A stretch of 48,822 bases of DNA from an uncultured Flavobacteriales bacterium (GTDB taxonomy: Bacteria; Bacteroidota; Bacteroidia; UBA10329). The translations under genes and the position numbers were made by a program. Positions within the stretch are counted from its first letter, which is position 1; each line of letters starts with the position of its first letter. Of this stretch, positions 32,801 through 40,300 are shown in pieces. Location of the stretch: positions 1 through 48,822 of the forward strand of contig CALCGD010000083.1 of NCBI GenBank assembly GCA_937900875.1. Reading direction: 5' to 3'. The notes under the pieces are model-generated. The model was not told the origin of the DNA. It did no database searches and saw only the letters and a program-made list of their open reading frames with translations.

Positions 32801-34145
32801 TTCGGCATTGCTCACTGTTGTAGAAGGAACATCATTCCTTTGGTCAACTGGAGATACAACACAGAGCATTTACGCTACTGTAACTGGAGTGTACACGGTT
32901 GAGGTATTTGATACCAACGGATGCACTGGAAATGCAGGTCAGACAATTACAATACTGCCAGCTCCTCAAACGGAGATAATTCCTGATTTGGAATTCCCTT
33001 ATTGCCAAGGCGATACAATTACGTTGACTGCGCTTGGAATTCCTTTTATTGACCAATTTGAATGGTCTCCAAACGGGGAAACTACTCAGAGTATAGAGGT
33101 TAGCACAAGCGGAGTCTACACAGTCACGGTAACCAACTTATTTGGTTGTTCAAGTACTGCTTCTCTTCCTGTTGGTTTCTTACCAACTCCTACGGCAGAA
33201 ATAACGTTGGATGGTTCTGCCAGTATTTGTGAGGGCGATGCAGTTACTCTAACGGTAGCAGGATTTCCTTTCGGAAACACATACGACTGGAGTAATGGAG
33301 AATCCACGCAAACAATCTCTGTAACCGAGGCTGGGACCTATTCTGTTACTGTAACCAACTTCGCAGGTTGTAGTGCAACTTCTGAAGAAGTTATGATAGA
33401 CGTGGTACCTGGTCCAACTGCAGATGCAGGACCAGATTATGTGATTTGTATCGGAGACACAGTTGTGTTGACTGGTGCAGCGGGTGACAATTATGTTTGG
33501 ACACCAGGCGGAACAACAGCTTCAATAACTGTTAGTCCAACGGATGATACCATGTACATTATGGAGGTAACGAATGATGGATGTGATCAAGTAGCTACAG
33601 ATACAGTTTGGGTTTATACACAGGCTTATCCAACAGCAAACTTCGGTTATGACCACACAAACCTTGGTGAGCCAATCCTGTTTACCGATTCGTCAACTGT
33701 ACAACCGTTGTTCAGTTGGAATTGGGACTTTGGAGACGGCAACACTTCATCTGTACAAAATCCAATTCATGATTATGAAGCGGCAGGTGAATACACCGTT
33801 ACCATGATTGTGGGTACATCTGCTGGTTGTACAGATACTGTAGAAGCAATCCTTCCTGTAGAAGAGTTCTTCATTATCTCAAACGTACTTACTCCTAATG
33901 GCGATGGCTTGAATGACTACATCTGGATTACGAGTAGCCTTGCCGAGCTTATTGAAGCCAAGGTTTACAACAGATGGGGTCTGTCAGTTTGGGAAGGTGT
34001 TGGAACCGACCTCAGATTTGCTGGTAAGACTAGTGCGGGTCTAGATTTGGAGGCAGGAACCTACTACTATGTAATTGAAATGAATTACAAAGACGGAAAC
34101 GTTAGCGAGCAAACTGGTTTCTTCACACTCATCAGAAACCAGTAA
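20877..34145 (+). CDS. Giant (4422 aa) T9SS-secreted modular adhesin: novel head, SdrD_B-like, 11 cadherin-like, 7 SprB, about 25 CHU_C Ig repeats, PKD, type-B gliding-motility CTD
   Basis: Signal peptide MIFRRTSQAFVSGLLCFLMLLPSLASA; module counts by hand; CTD ISNVLTPNGDGLNDYIWITS...KVYNRWGLSVWE...AGTYYYVIEMNYKDGN...GFFTLIRN. Confidence 0.95.
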   Translation: MSIQVQTNPTNMIFRRTSQAFVSGLLCFLMLLPSLASAEGTKQTTATSSDRTHLLTNFGEYNNFGRYNGTLDQRLFIHIENPETEVVYFGFSQFYDEPHWPNTGNSRTGYFRIKDPAGNVVWPTAGNPNGQINNSAIANWSQAVNGPNQIVGTGGYNAFTFNPDGLPAGDYYIEFSASQGAYNSDDLIIPYYDITVATESGTPTAIDGRVFSYNWAFMCPSINYPNDYFDRDFTGQMYVYSDDGFVSTIDFSQAEFQGAAFNIAFNSSGTGNSGVFEDDRASVQGSNVTFAEYRVFLNDPDISVYPNGTFGEFVENADFPKLYGCPDDNQWFFRFAATQPGLVEVLVDIDGNFEFDPNTADLVFSLDIVPYPGETAPYERDIPWDGLDGLGNQIPSSTLLSIQYSYSQGFYHLPVYDVEHLRTGLSVTSVRPATPQPYNPEFFYDDEAISETLPGGQPDLELNGCTPPCHYWTNTDYGNENTINTFWYAYRSETQAVIPFETPPPTCAGCPFVPFEILGTVFHDASENGALDGLEQGYQGVTVRVYRDANSNGTYESGTDPLIDTDVTDANGDYSLLGQIATEHLVIVDQNTFPTNSVLTTAGLYPVEFFSLYDADCDGLFGFVTYPIANTDYDTIVDTSIPIVVCVQDNDVDPLGDGLTTSIVTPPVNGGTAVLQGLCVEYTAIPNYIGVDSLEYVICSPEGLCDTAWVVIQIGDICGDGIDNDGDGLIDNYSPEIVVTANGVNPYCVGFSDGSLTGSGIGGRTTYIYTWLENGIPFSNSGMVLNVDAGTYIFSVEDANGCKEEETVVLQAGNCPPIANNDFHTTLVDIPVSGNVLTNDIDLNGDNLIVSTAPVTGPSHGSVVLSANGTFIYTPNPGFEGEDQFVYNVCDDGIPSLCDQATVYIEVIPITTGNEPPIANSDNAQTFQGIPVTGNVLVNDNDPDGDNIILNITPLTPPSNGTVVMQPNGTFLYTPDPSFIGTDTYTYRICDDGVPVLCDSTVVTINVLPDSDPNNQPPLAGNDGAVTQINTPVSGDLLANDSDPDGDNIVVNTTPISNPSNGSVIINPNGTFDYTPNPGFTGSDVFSYMICDDGVPSLCDIADVTIIITTDNPGNQPPIAQNDETSTNQDVPVSGSVIPNDGDPDGDPITVNPTPVAAPTNGSVTLQPNGDFTYTPNPGFSGMDSFVYSLCDNGSPQLCDEATVTITVIPPFDPGNDPPYAGDDGALTPQDVPVSGNLLTNDFDPNGDNIIINTTPVVGPSNGGVIIDGSGNYTYTPNPGFIGTDQFIYRICDDGTPVLCATATCIITVYPDNNPPVAVNDINGTLVNTPVDGDVITNDYDPDGDNISVTLLSGPPNGNVTLNPNGTYTYTPDPGFAGEDVFTYVLCDDGAPQLCDTAEVSIEVVPISTGNEPPVAQDDNAITYVDVPVSGNVLTNDADPDGDNIILNLTPLSGPDNGTVTLLGDGTFNYTPDLGFEGVDVFTYSICDDQIPSLCDTATVTITVLPDYNGPDNDPPFAGDDFALTPQEVPVTDVLLLNDYDINGDPITLNTTPISGPSNGTVSILPNGTYTYTPGPGFIGTDQFVYEICDDGTPNLCAQATCYITVYPDNNPPVAVNDFNNTLVDTPVPGNVITNDYDPDGDNITVNPTPVSGPSNGTLTLQPNGSYVYTPNPGFEGEDSFTYTLCDDGIPQLCDNAVVVITVIPVTEDNDPPVANPDNYVTQVNTPIGGNILVNDDDPDGDNIILNTSPLIGPSNGTVTVASNGTIVYTPNFGFTGVDQFTYRICDDGTPVLCDETTVTVTVLPDFNGPNNDPPFAGDDAALTPMNVAVSGQLLTNDFDPNGDNIIINTNQISGPSNGTVTINSNGTYTYTPNPGYVGPDQFVYEICDDGFPVLCAQATCYITVFPGPGISFTITEPFCNGQSNGSINITVTNATPPLTYSWSNGATTEDLNNVPAGTYVVTVTDAQGSVLQQTIQLTQPTVLGVVVDITDETTVNGCNGSATANPTGGTPPFTYQWSDGQTTQTAIDLCAGIYQVTVTDANGCPVTTSNVINPPSCDLDVNVTGQPVDCNGGADGAVLATPVTAQNNTPFEYLWNTGATTQQLAGVGAGPYSVTVTDSIGCTASGSFTVIEPPLLGVSTTVVDEQTFGGCDGSATATASGGTPPYLYQWSPGGQIGQTASNLCPGNYTVTITDANGCTVQRTVTVNVLSCTGFTVQVNTTSPSCFGQSNGTATAVVSGGTAPFTYFWPTGGSTSSSLSGIGAGTFTVQVTDSVNCQQSASGVVTQPALLQAATAVDNVTCHGLANGAIELTITGGTTPYGYTWSNGATTEDLNNLGPSTYGVSIVDANGCTANTSGAVTEPDTLGASSVDTDVTCFGGSDGAIDLTATGGLAPYQYSWSNGPTSADISGLSAGNYTVTFVDQNACVFVYSTTVDEAQLFVPTITAGGTTTFCAGDSVVLTATTGNTYLWSNGATTPSITVFASGAYSVHVVTDDGCEGDSAPIQVTVNANPTPTVSPVGPTTFCDGGTVTLTTGSYASYLWSTGATTQSIVVSTSGTYTVTVTDGDGCEGTSGSVGVTVNDLPEPTVTAGGPTTFCQGDNLMLTASAASSYLWSTGATSQSITVSTAGSFTVTVTDANGCQGTSDPVVTTVNTNPTPTITPDGPVIFCAGDSVVLTSSASDSYLWNTGATTQSITVFATGTFSVTVTDANGCVGTSSPINVTVNNNPTPVISADGPLDFCDGDSVVLTSSLATSYVWSTGAISRSITVFAAGEYYVTATVGTGCSGTSDTTTVIIFNNPTPTLFADGPTTFCNGQNVNLTVTAGANYMWNTGSPGQTITVTQSGSYWATVTIINGCSGISDTIDVIVNPNPVPTITPDGPLEFCDGDSVTLTSSSADAYLWSNGETTQSIVVYSSGIFSVTVTDANGCSGVSAPITVVANELPFSFIFATGPTEFCEGDSVDLVARESAGYLWSNGDTTRIITVTTSGTYSVTNYDENGCAQQSNEITVTVYLNPDALIVPDGPLAFCDGDDVLLDLVVTPGVVTFAWNTGEATQSISVEDAGLYWATVVTNNGCIGSSDTVEVNVWDLPEPEVTTIGTPSFCLGDTIFLTTTEEFVSYLWTNTGDTTRNTYAVETGFYTVLVTDTTGCQALSPEGLITVNANPTPTTTPDGTVEICMGDTISITSVEAVSYLWTTGDTTQAIQVWQAGTYNITATDSSGCTGTSSDVIVIVNPLPTPTIIADDTLDFCLGGLVNLSTQDYESYQWSTGAISQSIQVTQSGTYTVTVTDSVGCASASAQADVTVFVPPTVTVTTTGPTQFCFGDSVLLTSSLGLSYLWSNGATTQSIWVFTSGSFNVQVTDENGCTGTSPLVTIEVYSLPNADIIANGPTEFCLGDSVILTATGGQSYLWSTGSTGNSIVVYTSGSYYVIADNQFGCTDTSSSVSVLVNQPPVVAIFPDGPTEFCDGGTVGLVANGADSYLWSTGETGPVITVSTSGLYSVIGTDANGCSTETSDIEVTVFQNPTPTITAGGPTEFCDGDTVVLTSSVADSYLWSTSATTQSIIVTATGSYTVSVIDSNGCAGSSDPINVEVFTNPTPTITLSGPAEFCSGDSVTLMASGATTYLWSTGDTTQSIVVLASGDYSVEVTDENGCSGESADVAITVYDNPIVVITASDTDVCDGQIVTLTSSPADVYLWSTGGNDQSIVVTQNGVYSITVTDGNGCMASDSIEITVNPTPTPLPVITPNGPTTFCDGDSVNLEVDTWDSYLWSTGDTTNNVWVDETGLYIVTVTNEYGCEADAAGIVVTVNPLPVPVIQATGDSAICDGETIILATGVYNTYLWSTGDTTQTIEVDSTGSYWVTVTNNFGCEGTSNAFDVVANPLPEVSVEADGPTTICNDGEVTLSAIGDGPYLWSSGDTTQSILVTAEGTYFVQATDTVTGCVGVSEDVIVTFFPAFIPEIVVDGPTAFCSGDSALLTVVEGTSFLWSTGDTTQSIYATVTGVYTVEVFDTNGCTGNAGQTITILPAPQTEIIPDLEFPYCQGDTITLTALGIPFIDQFEWSPNGETTQSIEVSTSGVYTVTVTNLFGCSSTASLPVGFLPTPTAEITLDGSASICEGDAVTLTVAGFPFGNTYDWSNGESTQTISVTEAGTYSVTVTNFAGCSATSEEVMIDVVPGPTADAGPDYVICIGDTVVLTGAAGDNYVWTPGGTTASITVSPTDDTMYIMEVTNDGCDQVATDTVWVYTQAYPTANFGYDHTNLGEPILFTDSSTVQPLFSWNWDFGDGNTSSVQNPIHDYEAAGEYTVTMIVGTSAGCTDTVEAILPVEEFFIISNVLTPNGDGLNDYIWITSSLAELIEAKVYNRWGLSVWEGVGTDLRFAGKTSAGLDLEAGTYYYVIEMNYKDGNVSEQTGFFTLIRNQ
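22419..22640 (+). other. SdrD_B-like domain within the giant adhesin
   Basis: FEILGTVFHDASENGALDGLEQGYQGVTVRVYRDANSNGTYESGTDPLIDTDVTDANGDYSLLG. Confidence 0.7.
23322..26594 (+). repeat. 11 tandem cadherin/VCBS-like (Ig-like tandem) domains, about 295 nt each
   Basis: Recurring PPxAxxDxxxTxxxxPVxGxxLxNDxDPDGDNIxxNxxPxxGPSNGTVxxxxNGTxxYTPNPGFxGxDxFxYxxCDDGxPxLCDxAxVxIxV; starts near 23325, 23621, 23923, 24221, 24525, 24815, 25110, 25417, 25709, 26006, 26316. Confidence 0.9.
26595..28200 (+). repeat. 7 tandem SprB-type repeats
   Basis: Recurring CxGxxxGxxxxxxxGGTPPYxYxWSNGxTTxxxxxLxAGxYxVTVTDxxGC. Confidence 0.85.
28196..33620 (+). repeat. About 25 tandem CHU_C-associated Ig-like repeats (Ig_7/PF19081-type)
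   Basis: Recurring PTITxxGPTxFCxGDSVxLTxxxxxSYLWSTGxTTQSIxVxxSGxYxVTVTDxNGCxGxS; hand count 25, the last being ICIGDTVVLTGAAGDNYVWTPGG. Confidence 0.88.
33627..33860 (+). other. PKD domain
   Basis: PTANFGYDHTNLGEPILFTDSSTVQPLFSWNWDFGDGNTSSVQNPIHDYEAAGEYTVTMIVG. Confidence 0.85.
33867..34145 (+). other. Gliding-motility-associated (type-B) T9SS C-terminal domain
   Basis: SNVLTPNGDGLNDYIWITSSLAELIEAKVYNRWGLSVWEGVG...YYYVIEMNYKDGN. Confidence 0.9.
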
Positions 34146-34163
34146 AATCTAAGCCGATATTTT

Positions 34164-34199
34164 AAAAAAGCCCTGAGAATTTTCTCAGGGCTTTTTTTT
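34164..34199 (+). terminator. Intrinsic terminator after giant gene 1
   Basis: AAAAAAGCCCTGAGAATTTTCTCAGGGCTTTTTTTT hairpin plus U-tract. Confidence 0.9.
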
Positions 34200-34350
34200 G
34201 AGTTGAGGTTTGGTCGTTAATTAGGCTCTGGTTCGATACAATGACTTTAGCCTTCGACCAACTGCAATTTTCGTAGGATATATTGTATATTTTTGTTCCC
34301 CCTGCCAAATTTTAACTCGGCAATTAGAAACAACATCGACCGAAAGCGAC

Positions 34351-37300
34351 ATGAAACACTTTTTACAATTAGTAATAGCTGCATTCTTTTTAACCGCTAA
34401 TTCTGTCTTTGCGCAGCAGGTTACACTTCAATACACAGCCCCAAGCTCGGTTACCATTGATAATGTGGGTAACTATGGCTACACGCTTCCAAACCTAAAC
34501 TTCACTCCAGGTATGTTTAATCTGGGCTGTCAGATTTCTGATGTGGATGTAATTATCAACTGGGCTAAAACTGCTGGAAGTTGTAATTCTCCAACAGGAG
34601 GTAACTCTTATCATAATGAAACTAGTTTTCGGGTGAATGCCCCGAGTGGCAGCCAGATTCTCGCAGTACCAGGTACTTGGTCAGGGGCAGCTACAACCAC
34701 AAACGTAATTACCACTTTTAGTCAAGGCCCAGGCATACCATCTGGTACTCCAGTAACCGGTACTTTCGGTCCGAATAACGGAAACCTTACTGCTTACAAC
34801 GGTCTTACCCCGTTCGGAAACTGGAACCTATCTGCAGGAGACAACGCAGCAGGTGATCCACTTTGTCTTGTGTCCTATTCCGTTAGAATTTTTACCGCAA
34901 CTGACGCAACTCCACCAGCAATTACGGGAGCTCCGGGGAGTATAACGATTGCTGCGGCAAGTGGTCAGTGTTCGGCAGTACACACTTGGGCAACTCCAGG
35001 CACAACAGATGCTTGTGGTGCCACCATTGCTAGAACCGTTGGACCTCCAAGTGGAAGTACATTCCCTGTTGGCACAACTCCTGTTACGTACGTGGCTACC
35101 GATACCTACGGTAATACAACCACACATAATTTTTCTGTAACAGTTGTCGATGGACAGAGTCCAGGTCTCAACTGTCCAGCCAATGTAACAGCCATAGCGC
35201 CAACAGGTAGTTGCGCAGCTATTGTCTCTTTTACTACGCCAGTTGCTACAGATAACTGCCCTGGTCCAACTGTTGCTCAGTTAACTGGTCCAACTAGTGG
35301 GTCTAGCATGCCGGTAGGAACACAATCTGCCAGCTTCAGGGCAACAGACGGTTCAGGAAATACTACCGATTGCTCGTTCACATTAACCGTTGTGGATATT
35401 GAGGATCCAGTGCTAACATGTCCGGCAAACATTAATGTAGTTTCTACTACAGGAAATTGTGGTGCTGTAATTAATTACACAACTCCGGTAGGAACGGATA
35501 ACTGTCCTGGTGTTTTAACTGTTTTAACGGCTGGATTTGCAAGCGGTTCAACCTTCCCTTCAGGAACAACAACCGTTTCGTATTTGTCTACTGATGCTTC
35601 TAGCAATACTGAATCATGCTCATTCACGGTAACGGTAAGCCCAGTGCCTAACGGAAATATGTCTTTGTCGCCATCTCCTATTTGTCAAGGAGATCAGACT
35701 CTTATTACGTTTAATTTCACATCAGGAACACCGCCTTATAATGTGTCTTTTACAGACGGTATTTCAACCTTTAACGTTAACGGTGTTGTAACTGGCAGCA
35801 CTTACACTATAACGCCCCCTACATCAGTTACTTATAGCTACACAGCCATTCAAGATGCTACTGGTTGTGCTAGAACAACTGCATTTGGAGGGACGACTTC
35901 GGTTGTAGTTACTCCGCTTCCGCTTGTATCATTTACAGGATTGGATGCGGTGTATTGTGAATCAGACGCAAACATTTCGCTTTTTGGTAGCCAGGCTGGA
36001 GGAACTTTCTTTGGAACGGGTGTAACCAATTTAGGTGCAGGTTTAGGAACGTTTAGTCCGTCAGCGGCAGGACCAGTTGGCCCTCATGATGTTACTTACA
36101 CCTTCACAGATATTAATAGTTGTACCGATACAGATGTACAGCAGGTTCTTGTAGATGAGCAGCCCGTTGCCAATGCTGGTTCTGGTGGCAATGAGTGTGA
36201 TTTAGAATTCGCGTTTGCAGCTGTTCCTTCTGTTGGTATTGGCACTTGGACTATGGTTAGTGGTCCAGGAGTTCCTTTTTTCTCAAACATTAATATGGCT
36301 TCATCAATTGTTCAAGTTTCTGCTATTGGAGCATATGTTTTCCAATGGTCCGAAGTGAATGGTGAATGTTCGGATTCTGATCAAATTACAGTCAATTTCT
36401 ATGCAGTTCCAGTTGCAAATGCTGGTTTTGGAGGGTCGGAATGTGATTTTGATTTCACATTCGGTGCTATCGCAAGCGTTGGTACTGGCACATGGACAGC
36501 ATCAGGCCCCGGCACTGTAGTTAGCTACGTACCGAATGCCAACAGTCCGAATGCGGTTGTAACCGTGGACACGTATGGGACATACACGTTTACTTGGACT
36601 GAAAACAATAATGGCTGTACCGCTTCTGCCAATACATCCGTAACATTCGAACAACTGCCTGTAGCCGATGCTGGAGTTGGCTCCGATCAATGTGATCTTG
36701 ACTTTACGTTTGCGGCTGTTCCTTCTGTTGGAAATGGATTGTGGACTGCCGTTGGTCCTGGAATAGCAACATTTACCGCTGCAAATAGCGCTACTTCTAC
36801 CGTAACGGTTAGCAATTATGGTACATACGTTTTTACATGGACTGAAACAAACGGAAACTGCGTATCTGTAGATCAGCTTACTATCAACTTTTATCAGCAG
36901 CCTGTTGCAAACGCTGGTGATGGTGGAGATGTGTGTGACTTAGATTACGACTTTAACGGTACAGCAAGTGTTGGCGTTGGAGTTTGGACATACACAGGCC
37001 CAGGCACTGCAACATTTGACGATGATAGTGACCCAGCTACGAGTGTTACGGTATCTGTTTATGGTGCTTACAATTTCACCTGGACAGAAACAAACGGTAC
37101 GTGTTTTAACAGCGAATCTGTTTTAGTAAATTTCTTTGATCAGCCAGTTGCAAATGCTGGTATAGGCGGAGATGCTTGCGACTTAGATTTCAGTTTAACA
37201 GGTGTTGCTTCTGTAGGTGTTGGACTTTGGACAGCAAGCGGACCTGGTACAGCAACCTTCGATGATGATTTGTCTGCAGCAACGGATGTTACCGTTTCTA

Positions 37301-40300
37301 CTTACGGAACATACACATTTACCTGGACTGAGATTAGCGGTGTTTGTATAGACGCGGCTTCAGTAACCGTTAATTTCTACGAGCAGCCAGTTGGTGATGC
37401 AGGAACTGCTATTGACGAATGCGATTTGAACGCACTTCTATCTGCCAACACAAGTGTTGGAATAGGAGCATGGTCTCAAACAGGAGGTAGTGGAACTGCA
37501 AGTTTTAATAATCCTGCGTCTCCTACATCTCTAGTTACTGTTGACGCTTATGATACTTACGAGTTCACATGGACCGAAACAAATGGTTCTTGTACTGATG
37601 CGGCTACTGTATCTGTTAGTTTCTTTGAGCAACCAGTTGCTAATGCCGGTGCAGGAGGACAAGAATGTGATTTAGACTTTGATTTAGCAGCGGTTGTCAG
37701 CGTTGGTACTGGTCTTTGGACGGCTTCTGGCCCAGGTACGGCAATATATTCTGATGATACTGATGCAAACGCAACCGCCACGGTTTCTTTGCCTGGTGTT
37801 TACACCTTCACATGGACAGAAACAAACGGTTCTTGTTCGGATGATGCCACTGTTCAAGTGTCATTCTTTGACCAACCACTTGCAGATGCCGGAACTAGTG
37901 TGGATCAGTGCGATTTGAACTTCACTTTCAATGGTGTGGCAAGTTTCGGAACAGGAACTTGGGCCTACACTGGACCTGGGGTAGCTTTCTTCAGCAACCC
38001 TAATAGCGCAACGGCATCGGTTACGGTAGATACTTATGGCGCTTATGATTTCACTTGGACAGAAGTAAACGGACCATGTTCTGACAACGCCATGGTTTCG
38101 GTGAACTTCTACCAACAGCCGGTTGCTGATGCAGGAACTGGCGGAGCCGAATGTGATCTTGATTTCGACTTATCTGGAACTGCGAGTGTGGGAGTTGGTA
38201 CTTGGACCTACGTTGGACCAGGTAACGCAACCTTTGCACCAAACACAAACGATCCGGCTGCTACTGTTACAGTTGATGCCACTGGCCAGTACACATTTAC
38301 GTGGACAGAAGACAACAACGGATGTACAGATTCTGAGGATGTGTTAGTTGATTTCAATCCACTGCCAACAGTATCGTTTAGCGGTTTAGCTGCTTCATAT
38401 TGTATTGATCAGACTACACCAGTTCCACTTACCGGTTCTCCAAGTGGAGGTTCATACAGCGGTCTCGGTATTAGCGGCAATAGCTTCGTTCCATCAGTTG
38501 CTGGAGTCGGAACAATCTTTATCACCTACACATTTACAGATGGTAATGGTTGTACTAACAGCCAAGAGCAAACGGTTGATGTAAACGGTCTTCCAAACGT
38601 TTCTTTTACTGGTTTAAACTTGGAGTATTGTGAGGACGATGCTACAGTTTACTCCTTAGTTGGAGCGCCATCAGGAGGTGCGTTCTCAGGATTAGGAATT
38701 ACCGGAGATGATTTCATTCCAGTTAGTGCTGGAGATGGTGTCCACACCATTAGCTACACCTACACCGATCCTTTTGGATGTACAAGTTTTGATGAACAGG
38801 ATGTAACTGTAAACGAACTTCCAGTAGTAAGTTTCACAGGACTTTCTGCATCATACTGCGAGAATGCTTCTAGCGCAAACTTGGTAGGTAGCCCAACCGG
38901 AGGAACGTTCTCAGGTACAGGAATTATAGGAGCTCAGTTTAGCCCTGTTTCTGCGGGTGTGGGAATTCACACTATAACATACACGTATACAGACGGAAAT
39001 GGTTGTACGAATTCTACAACGTTGGACGTAACAGTTAACGATTCGCCACTTCCAGTAATAACTCCTATTGGAACGTCTGAAATCTGTGCTGGTCAAAACC
39101 TGACGTTGAATGCAGGATCAGGATATTCTGTATACAACTGGAGTAACGGTACAAATGGCCAGACTACGACTGTAAATACGGCAGGAACCTACAACGTTAT
39201 TGTAACTACCGCTCAAGGATGTTCTGGAACATCAGCTGCGGTTCAAGTAGTTGTTAATCAGCCACCTGTTGTTGCTCTCGGAAACGACACAACGATTTGT
39301 ACTGGTTCGGTTATTAACCTTGATGCTGGAAACCCGGGTTCAACCTACGCTTGGTCTACGTTTGAGATTACTCAAACCATTAATGTTACCACAACCGGTG
39401 CATATACTGTAACTGTAACCGATGGTAATGGATGTACTGGATCCGATAATATCGCTGTTTCAGTCAGTAATCTTCTCGACCCAGTAATCGTTGCTAGTGG
39501 CCCATTAACTTTCTGTAATGGCGATTCGGTAACTCTTACCACTGGCGCGTTTGATTCATACTTATGGAGTACTGGTAGTGCAAATCAATCGGTGACTATT
39601 CACCAATCTGGAGTTGTTGAACTTCAGGTTTGGGATCAATTTGGATGTAGCGGTAGCGATGATGCGATTGTATCGGTATTGCAATTGCCAAACGCGGCTA
39701 TTACTCCAAATGGCACAGTTGCCATTTGTGACGGTGATTCGGCTACACTTTCCTCAGTTGGAAGTTTTGCTAGCTACTCTTGGTCTCCAACCAATGAATC
39801 TTCATCCTCAATAGTTGTAAACAGCGCAGGCACTTACACACTTACGGTAGAGCATTTAACTAATGGATGTTTGGAGACATCAGATCCGGTTGAAGTTGTA
39901 GTTAACGTTACAATACAACCGACCATTGTGCCAAGCGGACCTATTGAGTTCTGCGATGGAGGAAGTGTTAGTTTGAGCGTTGCACCTGGGCCATACAATT
40001 CATATTTGTGGACAAGTGGTTCAACAACACCTTCAATTGTAGTTACAGAAACTGGCGATTACGGAATAACTGTGCTTGATGCCAACAACTGTATAGACAG
40101 CACACTTCTTGCCAACACAATTCATATCGAAGTTTGGGACCCACAGCCAATGGCTGCTCAGCAAGGAGATAGTGTGGTTGTTACAAACGGTCCGTTTTCA
40201 ACATACCAATGGTACTTGAATGGCGCCCCAATACCAGGCGCAACAAATGAGTTTTATTTACCATCAGTAAGCGGAAACTACCTCTGTGAAGTAACCGATG

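Noticed and set aside
21435-33307. Numerous antisense and alternate-frame ORFs of 60-150 aa within the giant gene
   Set aside because: Low-complexity shadows of the repeat-coding strand (for example 'SPSQNSxGPxxVIxG' mirrors the FCDGDS repeats); no RBS or domain support
23322-33620. Regularly spaced DNA repeats suggestive of CRISPR
   Set aside because: Period about 220-300 nt in one continuous open frame with protein-level conservation; these are coding domain repeats
34288-34295. Possible Bacteroidetes -7 box TATTTTTG (TANNTTTG) upstream of giant gene 2
   Set aside because: Motif matches but no convincing -33 TTTG at proper spacing; too weak to report as a promoter
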